A stretch of 33,440 nt of DNA from Tannerella sp. (GCA_031276175.1 JAISNP010000006.1:1-33440); one strand, 5' to 3'; positions 24,138 through 32,194 are shown, numbered from the stretch's first letter. The notes: a model not told the origin generated them from the letters alone. Program-made: numbers and translations.

Positions 24138-25073
24138 TCACCGTATACTTTCCGGCTCCGTCACGCCGCCGCCGGATGAAGACAGGCTGTTGGGATAGAA
24201 AACGGCATATTCCTGCAACTCGCCGTTATAATAATAGTAATAAGCCTCCGGTTTCCCGTCCGCGCCGTACTTCCATTCCTCCCTCCTTTTGTGAGTGACG
24301 CCGTCGTTTTCCGAATAGAAGTATGCGTTTGATATTGCAGAAAAATGAGTCCCGTCATAATATTCGTAACTCCGGCTGTACTCCACTCCGTGGCCTGAGG
24401 AGAAATATTTAATCCACTTGCCCTGCGCATCATATTCGGCGGTTTCCTTCGTGTTGTCTGCCCATGCTTCCGTGTCGTAATCCCAATCATAACTTTCATA
24501 GCGTGTGGGATGCCCGAGGCGGTTATATTCGTACCGCGCTTTAAAGATAAAGTCGCCGTCCGGATCTCGCATTTCGATGGATACGGGATTGTTTGCGGCG
24601 TTATATGCAACCGTGTACTTAAGCCATGAATCATCGAACCGGACTTCGAAAGACGTCAGATTCCCGTTCGCATCGTATCCCGGTTTAAACTCCAGTTCTT
24701 CATCAAAGCCGCGACCGCCGTCGGCAAGCGCCAATCCGGGATAATAAAACCACAACCACCCGTCTACTTTTTCATACCGTACTTTCGACGGCAGCGCATT
24801 AAATACATCTCTGTCGTACTTCGCCCGACTGAAAAGCAATGTATCCGGCTCGGAGTCCGAAAACTTCCACGCCCCGTTTTCCCACGCATACTTTCCGCAG
24901 TCATTGCCGGGCAGATATACATGCTTCGCCGTTTTTTCGCCGGACGGGGAATACACCACTGCGCTGTCCGGCGACGCTTCGTCCGCACGGAGCTGTCCCG
25001 CCGCCGCGACATCCGCACATGCAAGCGCCGGCACGACGCCTGCTAAAAATATTGATGCAAAAATTTTTTTCAT
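24138..25073 (-). CDS. Secreted protein with YD-like tyrosine-rich repeats
   Basis: A 311-residue exported protein. A signal peptide MKKIFASIFLAGVVPALACA is cut around ACADVAAA. The mature part has repeated tyrosine/aspartate-rich strand motifs of the form 'YDANGNLTSFEVRFDDSW', 'YNAANNPVSIEM', 'YEYNRLGHPTRYESY', 'YDAQGKWIKYF' and 'YGADGKPEAYYYY'. These resemble YD/RHS repeats or the 'DUF4595-like' secreted proteins of Bacteroidetes. Such repeats usually form a beta-sheet shell or bind carbohydrate; no catalytic residues are evident. It is 92 bases upstream of the ECF sigma gene and on the same strand, so co-transcription is possible but not shown. Confidence 0.72.
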   Translation of the reverse strand: MKKIFASIFLAGVVPALACADVAAAGQLRADEASPDSAVVYSPSGEKTAKHVYLPGNDCGKYAWENGAWKFSDSEPDTLLFSRAKYDRDVFNALPSKVRYEKVDGWLWFYYPGLALADGGRGFDEELEFKPGYDANGNLTSFEVRFDDSWLKYTVAYNAANNPVSIEMRDPDGDFIFKARYEYNRLGHPTRYESYDWDYDTEAWADNTKETAEYDAQGKWIKYFSSGHGVEYSRSYEYYDGTHFSAISNAYFYSENDGVTHKRREEWKYGADGKPEAYYYYYNGELQEYAVFYPNSLSSSGGGVTEPESIR

Positions 25074-25124
25074 ATGTTTCGGTTTTAAATTTCCTGATTC
25101 CGATTCTATTCAATTTCATTTTTA

Positions 25125-25324
25125 ATTTCCGAAAACCCGGTGCGATACGGCCGCCTTGCCGTCCGCACCGGTGAAGTTCGGACGGGATTTCATCCCGTTC
25201 CGTCTATTCCTGCGGGATTCCATCCCGTGCACCCGTACATTTTGCATCGACAGATTGAATCTGTCGGGATAGAGGGAACGAGGTGTGAACCTCGTCCCAA
25301 CATACTCCAACCTATCATTTCCCG
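25125..25324. repeat. Cluster of four short palindromes (REP-like)
   Basis: Four different small hairpins stand in a row: ACGGGAT/ATCCCGT (25182-25198), CGGGAT/ATCCCG (25213-25227), GACAGATT/AATCTGTC with one central base (25249-25265) and ACGAGGT/ACCTCGT (25278-25295). Centres are about 30, 37 and 30 bases apart. The stretch does not code. It resembles REP/BIME-type intergenic clusters, but no transposase is nearby. Confidence 0.65.
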
Positions 25325-26017
25325 TCACGGAATGACCGTGTACCGAATCTCGCTCCAGGGGCCTTTTTCGCCGCGGGTGTTTTCCCACCGCAGGGCGAAG
25401 TAAAGGCGTCGTCCGCGCCGGTCGCCTTCGAATGCGAGGCGGAAGGGCGAAGCGGTGTCGAAGGAACTGTGCTCAAGCTGCGACCAGCCTGCGGGAGGCG
25501 TGTCGGAGACTGTCCATGCAATCTCGGCGCCATGCACCCCGGCAGGCTTTGCCCGGCTGGAGCTGTCGACCGCGCCGTCGCGGAAATGGATTTCCACGAT
25601 GCCCGGCTCCGGCAACTTGACGGACGCCACGGGCGAAGTGTCCGGGACGGATGCCTGACGGCGTTTGCCCGCGTTGCGCTCCGGCATACCCATCGCCATC
25701 AGATCGGCATCCGTCACCAGCGGATTCTCCTTCAACATGCCCATGTACAGATGCCTGTACAGCGGGATGAAGGCGGATTCCGCCGTTTTGAGCGCCGCCG
25801 TCTTGATGGGCGTCCGTTCGGCCGGATTTTTCCAGTCCTCGAACGCCTCTGCAAACGCCTCGTAGGCCGGTCGCAGCGATTCCGTTATCCACGGCAGGAA
25901 ACCCGTCAGCCCCATGCGGGTCAGGTTGGCCGACACCGACAGATACGTCATCGACTGCTTGGCCTGATTGTAGCGCCCTTCGCGACTTTTCGGAATCCAG
26001 TCTTTATTGTTTGACAT
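25325..26017 (-). CDS. Conserved protein of unknown function
   Basis: A 230-residue protein starting MSNNKDWIPKSREGRYNQAK, without a signal peptide. The first half (to about residue 125) is helical, with conserved-looking parts RMGLTGFLPWI, DWKNPAERTP and NPLVTDADLMAMGMPER. The second half (about 135-230) is strand-rich, with a fibronectin-III-like pattern (GIVEIHFRDG, AEIAWTVSDTPP, RLAFEGDRRGRRLYFALRWENTRGEKGPWS split over two segments). I recall a family of this build in Bacteroidetes and Verrucomicrobia, without known function. It is flanked by the palindrome cluster and by a 21-bp array, and seems to be a single gene. Confidence 0.75.
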   Translation of the reverse strand: MSNNKDWIPKSREGRYNQAKQSMTYLSVSANLTRMGLTGFLPWITESLRPAYEAFAEAFEDWKNPAERTPIKTAALKTAESAFIPLYRHLYMGMLKENPLVTDADLMAMGMPERNAGKRRQASVPDTSPVASVKLPEPGIVEIHFRDGAVDSSSRAKPAGVHGAEIAWTVSDTPPAGWSQLEHSSFDTASPFRLAFEGDRRGRRLYFALRWENTRGEKGPWSEIRYTVIP

Positions 26018-26075
26018 AGTTCACTGTTTTTTTAATCATACATATATTATATTCATCTTCCGTTCATTTACCTGC

Positions 26076-26165
26076 GACGTCTCCGTACAAAGTGTCGACG
26101 TCTCCGCACAAAGTGTCGACGTCTGCGCACAAAGTGTCGACGTCTGTGCCGATATTGTCGACGTG
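26076..26165. repeat. 21-bp-period array 4 (4 units plus a partial)
   Basis: Units start at 26076, 26097, 26118 and 26139, with a fifth partial at 26160. The typical unit is GACGTCTCCGCACAAAGTGT-C. Junctions read GTCGACGTC, containing the overlapping palindromes GTCGAC and GACGTC. Confidence 0.85.
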
Positions 26166-26188
26166 GTCGAGGCTCTTTAAGTACTGTT

Positions 26189-26323
26189 TTACATCATGTT
26201 CGTTCCCCACGCACCGGCGGTGCATCCTCCGCAGCCGATCGGGGTCACCGGCTGCGGCGGGGTCGGTCTAACGGCCATGACTGTGCAAACGAAAAGCGTC
26301 CCCGTCTGCGCAGCGGCAGGCAT
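26189..26323 (-). CDS. Possible 44-residue cysteine-containing peptide (doubtful)
   Basis: A minus-strand frame from the ATG at 26323 encodes about 44 residues, with a hydrophobic middle (TGTLFVCTVMAV) and an unusual end PIGCGGCTAGAWGTNMM. No TAnnTTTG promoter or clear ribosome site was found, and the plus strand is open too. It may be chance. The glycine-cysteine-rich tail is the only reason to list it. Confidence 0.2.
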   Translation of the reverse strand: MPAAAQTGTLFVCTVMAVRPTPPQPVTPIGCGGCTAGAWGTNMM

Positions 26324-26563
26324 CGACGTTTTTTTTTCGAAAGGGGAGGTATGTGAAACGTATATTTTAAGCAATCATGAAAAAGCGATTCACCTCCTGC
26401 CCCTGCATTTACGACCGTACACATTTGCGCGCGCACGGCGAAGGGCGTAAGGACGACCGCAGCGGGGAGATGCGGGAAGATGCGCAGGATGCGTTTCAAA
26501 TATTTCCATACGGGTGTCACGCGGCTTTATCGTTTTTTGTTATTCGGAACGCAAATGAACAAT

Positions 26564-26604
26564 TTTTTTTGCACTGTGCAAAAAATCGGGCGGATTTTTT
26601 TGCA
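26564..26604. repeat. Three-armed A/T-rich inverted repeat
   Basis: TTTTTTGCAC (26565-26574) pairs perfectly with GTGCAAAAAA (26576-26585). The AAAAAATC that overlaps this second arm (26580-26587) pairs with GATTTTTT (26593-26600). The middle arm can pair with either neighbour but not both. It lies about 80 bases upstream of the glnS promoter. Confidence 0.5.
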
Positions 26605-26675
26605 AGGTATTTTGTTCGGACGCGAGGTCACGAAAAATTTTATCCCGCCCGACGGACAGTTGTTGATTAAAATTA

Positions 26676-26683
26676 TACCTTTG
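26676..26683 (+). promoter_or_regulatory. glnS promoter, -7 element
   Basis: TACCTTTG, a strong TAnnTTTG match, 31 bases before the glnS ATG. No standard upstream TTG box. Confidence 0.6.
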
Positions 26684-26714
26684 TACCCGAAACAATAATC
26701 AAAGTATTATTCGC

Positions 26715-28418
26715 ATGAAAGAAAATACGGCGTCCGGCGACGAAAATAAAAAAAGCGTGAGTTTCATCGAGCAGATGGTGATCAATGATTTGGCGGAAGG
26801 GAAGAACGGAAGCCGTATTCAGACGCGTTTTCCGCCCGAACCGAACGGTTATCTGCACATTGGTCATGCCAAAGCCATTTGTCTTGATTTCGGACTTGCC
26901 GAAAAGTATAACGGCACGTGCAACCTGCGGTTTGACGATACGAATCCTTCGCGCGAAGATGTCGAATATGTAGATTCGATTCAGGAAGACATCAAATGGC
27001 TGGGTTTTAAGTGGGATAATGTATATTATGCTTCCGACTACTTCGGGCAGCTGTTCGATTTTGCCGTTGAACTGATAAAAAATGGCCATGCCTACGTGGA
27101 CGAGCAGAGTTCGGAACTGATAGCCGAACAGAAAGGTACGCCTACGCAGCCGGGTATCGAAAGTCCTTACCGGAACAGGCCGGTTGAGGAGAGTCTGGAT
27201 TACTTTTATCGCATGAACTGCGGAGAATTTGAAGAGGGCTGTATGACGCTTCGCGCCAAAATAGACATGGCTTCCGCCAACATGCACTTCCGCGACCCCA
27301 TTATATACAGGATTATAAAGGCGCCCCACCATCGCACGGGTACAAAGTGGAAAATCTATCCGATGTACGACTTTGCGCACGGACAGAGCGATTATTTCGA
27401 AGGGGTCACTCACTCGTGGTGCACGCTCGAATTTGAAGTGCACCGCCCGCTGTACGATTATTTCATAGATTTACTCAAAGACGGCGGCGACTATCGTCCG
27501 CGTCAAACGGAATTTAATCGCCTGAACCTTACATATACGGTGATGAGCAAGCGCAAGCTGCTTCAACTGGTGAAGGAAAACCTTGTCAACGGCTGGGACG
27601 ATCCGCGCATGCCGACCCTCTGCGGTTTTCGTCGACGCGGCTATACGCCGGCAGCCATCAGGGCCTTTATCGACAAAATCGGTTATACCAAATTCGACGG
27701 CACCATCGAAATGGAATTGCTCGAACATTCCATCCGCGAAGACCTGAACGCCACGGCACGCCGCGTGGCCGCAGTGATCAATCCCGTCAAACTGATAATC
27801 ACCAACTATCCCGAAGGCAAAACGGAAACGATGACATCCGTCAACAACCCCGAAAATCCGTCGGCAGGCACGCACGAAATCACATTCTCGCGCGAACTGT
27901 ACATAGAACGCGAAGACTTTATGGAGAATGCCTCCGGCAAATACTACCGCCTCACGCCGGGACAGGAAGTGCGCCTGCGCTGCGCGTATATTATTAAATG
28001 TACGGGTTGCAAAAAAAATGCCCTGGGCGAAGTGGAAGAAGTCTATGCCGAATACGACCCGCAGACGAAAAGCGGAATGCCCGGCAGCAACCGCAAAGTG
28101 AAGGGCACCATCCACTGGGTTTCGGTTCCACACGCCCTTCCGGCAGAAGTGCGCCTGTACGACCGCCTGTTTACGGTAGAAAATCCCGGAGAAGAAAAAG
28201 ACAGGGATATAAGGGAATTGCTGAATCCCGATTCGCTGAAGATACTGCCCGGATGTTACGTGGAAGCGGATCTGGCAAATGCCGAACCATACGATCATTT
28301 CCAGTTCCAGCGGATAGGCTATTTCAACCTCGACCCGGACAGCAAAAACGGCAAACTCGTGTTCAACCGTACCGTATCATTGAAAGACACGTGGAATAAA
28401 TTTAGTAAATCCGAATAA
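26715..28418 (+). CDS. glnS: Glutaminyl-tRNA synthetase
   Basis: Class I aminoacyl-tRNA synthetase of 567 residues that charges tRNA-Gln directly. The HIGH motif is in PPEPNGYLHIGHAKAICLDF (about residues 42-61) and the KMSKS-type motif is VMSKRKL (about 276-282). GlnRS-specific blocks include NLRFDDTNP and YDFAHGQSDYFEGVTHS. The C-terminal anticodon-binding beta-barrels are complete. The gene shares a strand with the TPR gene, which begins 14 bases after its stop, and so probably heads the glnS-TPR-DUF368 operon. Confidence 0.97.
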   Translation: MKENTASGDENKKSVSFIEQMVINDLAEGKNGSRIQTRFPPEPNGYLHIGHAKAICLDFGLAEKYNGTCNLRFDDTNPSREDVEYVDSIQEDIKWLGFKWDNVYYASDYFGQLFDFAVELIKNGHAYVDEQSSELIAEQKGTPTQPGIESPYRNRPVEESLDYFYRMNCGEFEEGCMTLRAKIDMASANMHFRDPIIYRIIKAPHHRTGTKWKIYPMYDFAHGQSDYFEGVTHSWCTLEFEVHRPLYDYFIDLLKDGGDYRPRQTEFNRLNLTYTVMSKRKLLQLVKENLVNGWDDPRMPTLCGFRRRGYTPAAIRAFIDKIGYTKFDGTIEMELLEHSIREDLNATARRVAAVINPVKLIITNYPEGKTETMTSVNNPENPSAGTHEITFSRELYIEREDFMENASGKYYRLTPGQEVRLRCAYIIKCTGCKKNALGEVEEVYAEYDPQTKSGMPGSNRKVKGTIHWVSVPHALPAEVRLYDRLFTVENPGEEKDRDIRELLNPDSLKILPGCYVEADLANAEPYDHFQFQRIGYFNLDPDSKNGKLVFNRTVSLKDTWNKFSKSE

Positions 28419-28432
28419 ATTCATCATACCAA

Positions 28433-29569
28433 ATGAGTAAATTAGATCACATACTGCAGCGATACGCCCAAATGAACGGCAACGGTACGAAATCGTATTT
28501 CGACGCCGACGAAATTGCCGACTTGCTGGACTATTTCGAAAGCGAAGACGACATAGCCCAATACGAAAAGATACTGGATTTCGGGTTAAGACTGCATCCC
28601 GAAAATCCGGACTTGAAAATCCGGATATGCAGGCTGTTAATATTCAAGGAACAATATGACGAAGCGCTCGAAATGATCATACGTACAGGCCATGACGACG
28701 AAGGAGAACTTGAACTGCTGAAAATAGACTGCCTCTGCGCACTGGATCGCTATGACGAAGTCCTGAGTATGATCGAACGGAAACAGATGCAGCCGGACGA
28801 AAGCCCTGAAGAATTATATGAATACGTAGCATCGATACTGAGCGAGATGGGCGACAGACAGGACGAACTGGAAGAACTGGTCTGCGAAGGACTTGCACTG
28901 TTTCCCGACAACCAGACGCTGAAAGAAGAATACTGTTACATTTTAGAATCGCAGGGATTGGTGGACAATGCCCTCTGCATATGCGACGAACTGATTGACC
29001 GCGATCCATACTTTGCCGATTACTGGTATATGGCCGGCCGGCTGTATGCCGAAGCGGACAACTACAACAGGGCGATTAAATCGCTGAACATGGCTTTGAC
29101 ATGTAATGACTCCGATATGGAAATCAAGCTATTTCGTGCATTCTGTTTTTACAGGAACGGTTCCCTTGCGGAAGCCGTCAGGGAATTTCAGGAGATATTT
29201 TCTGCAGTCGAAAAAGAAGGGGTGGAGGAACTTATACAGGATATTGCGGCAGAATATCCCGTGCCGGATGATTTCAACGATGTTTGCACCTTTTTCAAAA
29301 TCCTGCGCGACGATGCAAAAAACGAAAACGTATTATCGTACCTGATGGAGCAATTCATATGCGAGCATGACAAGCATGAAACGCCGGCAACGATTACCCG
29401 CCATTTAGACAGCATTATTGACTGCATAAAACAGTCTTGCGAGGACGATGAGGAAAAGGACGACATACATTTTATGCACGCAGAAAACATTTGTCACGCA
29501 GAAAACAGGAATATGTTGTCCGGCCAACTGGCATCCGCCTATCTGACACAAAAATATCACAATAACTGA
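28433..29569 (+). CDS. Tetratricopeptide-repeat protein
   Basis: Soluble, very acidic protein of 378 residues with no signal peptide. Helix pairs with TPR spacing are visible, for example EKILDFGLRLHPENPDLKIR (about 43-62), ELEELVCEGLALFPDNQTLK (about 143-162), NALCICDELIDRDPYFADYW and YNRAIKSLNMALTCNDSDME. TPR arrays bind other proteins, and the partner is not known. It starts 14 bases after glnS, and its TGA overlaps the ATG of the next gene in TGATG, so it is translationally coupled to the DUF368 transporter. That suggests, without proving, a supporting role for the transporter. Confidence 0.88.
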   Translation: MSKLDHILQRYAQMNGNGTKSYFDADEIADLLDYFESEDDIAQYEKILDFGLRLHPENPDLKIRICRLLIFKEQYDEALEMIIRTGHDDEGELELLKIDCLCALDRYDEVLSMIERKQMQPDESPEELYEYVASILSEMGDRQDELEELVCEGLALFPDNQTLKEEYCYILESQGLVDNALCICDELIDRDPYFADYWYMAGRLYAEADNYNRAIKSLNMALTCNDSDMEIKLFRAFCFYRNGSLAEAVREFQEIFSAVEKEGVEELIQDIAAEYPVPDDFNDVCTFFKILRDDAKNENVLSYLMEQFICEHDKHETPATITRHLDSIIDCIKQSCEDDEEKDDIHFMHAENICHAENRNMLSGQLASAYLTQKYHNN

Positions 29570-30477
29570 TGATGAACCGTACCGTCAAAGATTATGCAAC
29601 GATAACCCTGAAGGGGATTGCTATGGGCGCAGCAGATGTTGTGCCGGGTGTTTCGGGAGGAACTATCGCATTTATTACCGGCATTTATCAGGAACTTGTC
29701 GACTCTATAAAAAGTATAGGCCCGAAGACGTTGAAATTGTTGCTTACCTTTAAAATCGCGGCTTTCTGGAAAGCGGTGAACGGAAATTTCCTGCTGTCGC
29801 TCGTTTTGGGAATCGGTTTCAGCATATTTTCGCTGGCAAATATTACGACCGAACTGCTGAAAAACCATCCGGTGCTTGTATGGGCTTTTTTCTTCGGTCT
29901 GGTGCTGGCGTCCATATGGTTTGTCCTGAAAGACGTAGGGCAATGGAACTGGAAAACCGTTACCGGATTTCTTCTGGGCGCAGGGGCAGCGTTCTACATC
30001 ACTGTCGCCGTACCTGTGCATACGCCGGAATCATTGCCTTTCATCTTTCTCTATGGCGCGATAGCCATTTGCGCCATGATTCTGCCCGGCATATCCGGCA
30101 GTTTCATACTGGTGCTTATGGATAAATACTTTTACATCATGGAGGCGGTGAAAGAACTCAAAACAGGCATAATCATCGTATTCGCATCCGGCGCGGCCAC
30201 GGGATTAATCTGTTTTTCGCATGTACTTTCGTTCCTGCTCCGCAAATACCACGACATCACCATCGCCATACTGAGCGGATTCATGCTCGGCTCGCTCAAC
30301 AAGGTCTGGCCATGGAAAGAAACCGTCGAAACCCACATCGACAGTCACAGCGTCGCCATACCGCTGACAGGACCCAACATTTTGCCTGACAAACAGATGT
30401 GGGAAGCCGTCGGACTGGCGGTTGTCGGATTCATAATTGTGTATGTGCTGGAGCGACTTGCCGGAAAAGAAAAATGA
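29569..30477 (+). CDS. DUF368-family transporter (undecaprenyl-phosphate translocase, PopT type)
   Basis: Inner-membrane protein of 302 residues with about eight hydrophobic segments. The family signature GAADVVPGVSGGTIAFITGI is at about residues 19-38, and a second similar half occurs later (MILPGISGSFILVLMDKY, about 166-183). DUF368 proteins have been shown in other bacteria to return undecaprenyl phosphate to the cytoplasmic face for reuse in wall and surface-glycan synthesis. The ATG overlaps the TPR stop by one base, and a second ATG follows immediately. No terminator is evident before the next promoter at 30502. Confidence 0.88.
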   Translation: MMNRTVKDYATITLKGIAMGAADVVPGVSGGTIAFITGIYQELVDSIKSIGPKTLKLLLTFKIAAFWKAVNGNFLLSLVLGIGFSIFSLANITTELLKNHPVLVWAFFFGLVLASIWFVLKDVGQWNWKTVTGFLLGAGAAFYITVAVPVHTPESLPFIFLYGAIAICAMILPGISGSFILVLMDKYFYIMEAVKELKTGIIIVFASGAATGLICFSHVLSFLLRKYHDITIAILSGFMLGSLNKVWPWKETVETHIDSHSVAIPLTGPNILPDKQMWEAVGLAVVGFIIVYVLERLAGKEK

Positions 30478-30501
30478 ACATAAGATTATTTTCAAAAATA
30501 A

Positions 30502-30533
30502 TTTGTTTATAAAATACCAATATCATACCTTTG
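30502..30533 (+). promoter_or_regulatory. Promoter of the GYF_2-CD225 cluster
   Basis: TTTG (30502-30505), exactly 20 bases, TACCTTTG (30526-30533). This is a textbook Bacteroidetes promoter. Transcription should start near 30540. Confidence 0.8.
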
Positions 30534-30557
30534 CCACAATTACTGACAAAAAAATAT

Positions 30558-31088
30558 ATGAATATTATGGAAGAAAAAGATTATTACTATCTTAAAGGGG
30601 AAACCAAAGTAGGTCCCTTATCGTTAAATGCTTTGAAAAGCGAGCCGATTGCAGCATCCACATTAGTTTGGAACAGTACGTTGCCCGACTGGGTAGCCGC
30701 AAACACCCTGCCCGAATTGCAAGGATTGTTTGGCGCACAGCCGATAACGCCTCCTCCCGCACAACCGGCGTCCTTCAACAGTCAAGGACAGACTTTCAAC
30801 GGAGCGAATGTTCAGCCGCCGATGCCCGAAAATTATATGATATGGGCGGTTTTGGCGACAGTGTTCTGCTGCTTGCCGCTGGGTATCGCTGCAATCGTAA
30901 ACGCTTCGAAAGTAAGTTCTGCCTACATGAGCGGTGATTATGCAGGCGCCCAGAAGGCTTCGGATGCGGCAAAGAAATGGTCGATATGGACGGCTATTGC
31001 CGGTGGAATCTGGCTGGTCATCGTGATTATTTTTTACGCCATACTTTTTGCCGCCGGAATTTCAGGGGCTTTGGACAGTGGTTACTAA
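30558..31088 (+). CDS. GYF_2 plus CD225/dispanin membrane protein, copy 1
   Basis: A 176-residue protein. The N terminus (about residues 4-55) is a GYF_2 domain: KDYYYLKGETKVGPLSLNAL and LVWNSTLPDWVAANTLPEL. A Pro/Gln-rich linker precedes a CD225-like domain (about 95-170) with two membrane helices around YMIWAVLATVFCCLPLGIAA and the AKKWSIWTAIAG segment. The double cysteine before the first turn is typical. The function in bacteria is unknown; GYF_2 may bind proline-rich partners. The start at 30558 (or 30567) is set by the promoter, since an earlier in-frame start would lie inside the -7 box. A paralogue follows. Confidence 0.85.
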   Translation: MNIMEEKDYYYLKGETKVGPLSLNALKSEPIAASTLVWNSTLPDWVAANTLPELQGLFGAQPITPPPAQPASFNSQGQTFNGANVQPPMPENYMIWAVLATVFCCLPLGIAAIVNASKVSSAYMSGDYAGAQKASDAAKKWSIWTAIAGGIWLVIVIIFYAILFAAGISGALDSGY

Positions 31089-31155
31089 CAATTGAAATTA
31101 AACGAACATTTTCCATATGCCGGACAGGTGTATGGAAAATGTTTATCTTTTTGTA

Positions 31156-31698
31156 ATGGACGAAAAAGTATATTATTATCTTAACGGCAACATCAAGATG
31201 GGGCCGTTTTCGCTGGACACGCTCAAACATGCCCCGATCAAACCCGATACGCCGGTTTGGAACAAATCGTTGCCGGACTGGGTCGAAGCGCGGATGCTTC
31301 CCGAATTGCAGGTGATCTTCACCGCATCGCAGCAGGGCGTACCCCCTCCCCCACCCCATCAATATGTGCCGCAGCAGCGCTATTATCAGCAACCAACATA
31401 CGCTCACAATCCTTATTCAAGATTCGGCAACGAACCCGTTCGCCCGCCGCTGCCGGATAATTATTTATTGTGGGGTATCCTGACCACCTTACTCTGTTGT
31501 ATGCCGCTGGGCATCGCTTCGATCGTCTATTCGTCGAAAGTCACTCCCGCCTATTATGCCGGTGATTATGAAGGGGCCATACGCGCTTCGGAAAGTGCAA
31601 AAAAATGGGCAATATGGTCGGCGCTGAGTTTAGGCATATGTATTGTCCTGTATTTTGTGCTTCTGTTCATCATGATATTAGCAGGCGCCGATATATAA
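31156..31698 (+). CDS. GYF_2 plus CD225/dispanin membrane protein, copy 2
   Basis: A 180-residue paralogue of the preceding protein with the same layout. The GYF_2 domain comes first (DEKVYYYLNGNIKMGPFSLD; PVWNKSLPDWVEARMLPEL). A longer Pro/Gln/Tyr-rich linker follows (VPPPPPHQYVPQQRYYQQP), then a CD225 domain (NYLLWGILTTLLCCMPLGIA; SAKKWAIWSALSLG). MDEK at 31156 aligns with the start of copy 1; an in-frame ATG at 31117 gives a longer, less likely N terminus. The duplication is old: domains match well, while linkers do not. The next gene begins directly after the stop codon. Confidence 0.85.
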   Translation: MDEKVYYYLNGNIKMGPFSLDTLKHAPIKPDTPVWNKSLPDWVEARMLPELQVIFTASQQGVPPPPPHQYVPQQRYYQQPTYAHNPYSRFGNEPVRPPLPDNYLLWGILTTLLCCMPLGIASIVYSSKVTPAYYAGDYEGAIRASESAKKWAIWSALSLGICIVLYFVLLFIMILAGADI

Positions 31699-32097
31699 AT
31701 GCCCGGATTCATATCACGAAAGAAGCTTGTTTATTTTATAGCCGGCGCGTTCGTTTTGATTGTCGGCGGCATCATCTATTTCCAATACAATCCGGCGGCA
31801 AATATCTGGTTTCCCAAATGTCCTTTCCTGATGGCTACGGGATTGAAATGTCCCGGATGCGGCTCGCAGAGAGCCGTTCACGCCCTGCTGCATTTCGACT
31901 TTTGCAGCGCATTTATACACAATGCTCTTTTAATAATATCCATACCTTACATTCTTTTGCTGATTGCCGGATATATTGTCCGTTTTGTCAGGCCTCAATC
32001 GCTGTTTCCTGTTCGACTGCAACATCCCGTCATCATTTGGAGCTATTTTGCTTTTGCAGTCGTTTTTTGGATCATGAGGAATATTCTTGATTTCTGA
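31699..32097 (+). CDS. DUF2752-family membrane protein
   Basis: A 132-residue protein with three hydrophobic helices (about 11-30, 70-94 and 108-125). The family signature CPFLMATGLKCPGCGSQRA lies between the first two (about 41-59) and contains three cysteines and a glycine-rich turn. Function is unknown. The ATG abuts the TAA of the second GYF_2-CD225 gene with no gap, so the three genes form one unit. This association is common in Bacteroidetes from memory. Confidence 0.87.
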   Translation: MPGFISRKKLVYFIAGAFVLIVGGIIYFQYNPAANIWFPKCPFLMATGLKCPGCGSQRAVHALLHFDFCSAFIHNALLIISIPYILLLIAGYIVRFVRPQSLFPVRLQHPVIIWSYFAFAVVFWIMRNILDF

Positions 32098-32169
32098 ATA
32101 AGCTCCGTACTCGAATCCGCGCTTTCCGGCTTGCATCTGTTCCCGTATCGTCCGTATGCAGAAAATGCG

Positions 32170-32177
32170 TATCTTTG
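32170..32177 (+). promoter_or_regulatory. MFS transporter promoter, -7 element
   Basis: TATCTTTG fits TAnnTTTG, 17 bases before the chosen ATG at 32195. It argues against the earlier in-frame ATG at 32156. Confidence 0.5.
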
Positions 32178-32194
32178 CGCGATTTTTTGCATAT

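Larger units (their letters stand above)
26018..26714. other. Gene-poor interval upstream of glnS
   Basis: It contains the four-unit 21-bp array (26076-26165), a GC-rich inverted repeat CGCAGCCG/CGGCTGCG (26230-26256), a possible tiny minus-strand gene (26189-26323), a three-armed A/T inverted repeat (26564-26604) and the glnS promoter (26676-26683). Nothing else is supported. Confidence 0.6.

Noticed and set aside
26196-26450. An 84-residue plus-strand frame opposite the possible cysteine peptide
   Set aside because: It has no promoter or recognisable domain, and overlaps inverted-repeat sequence.
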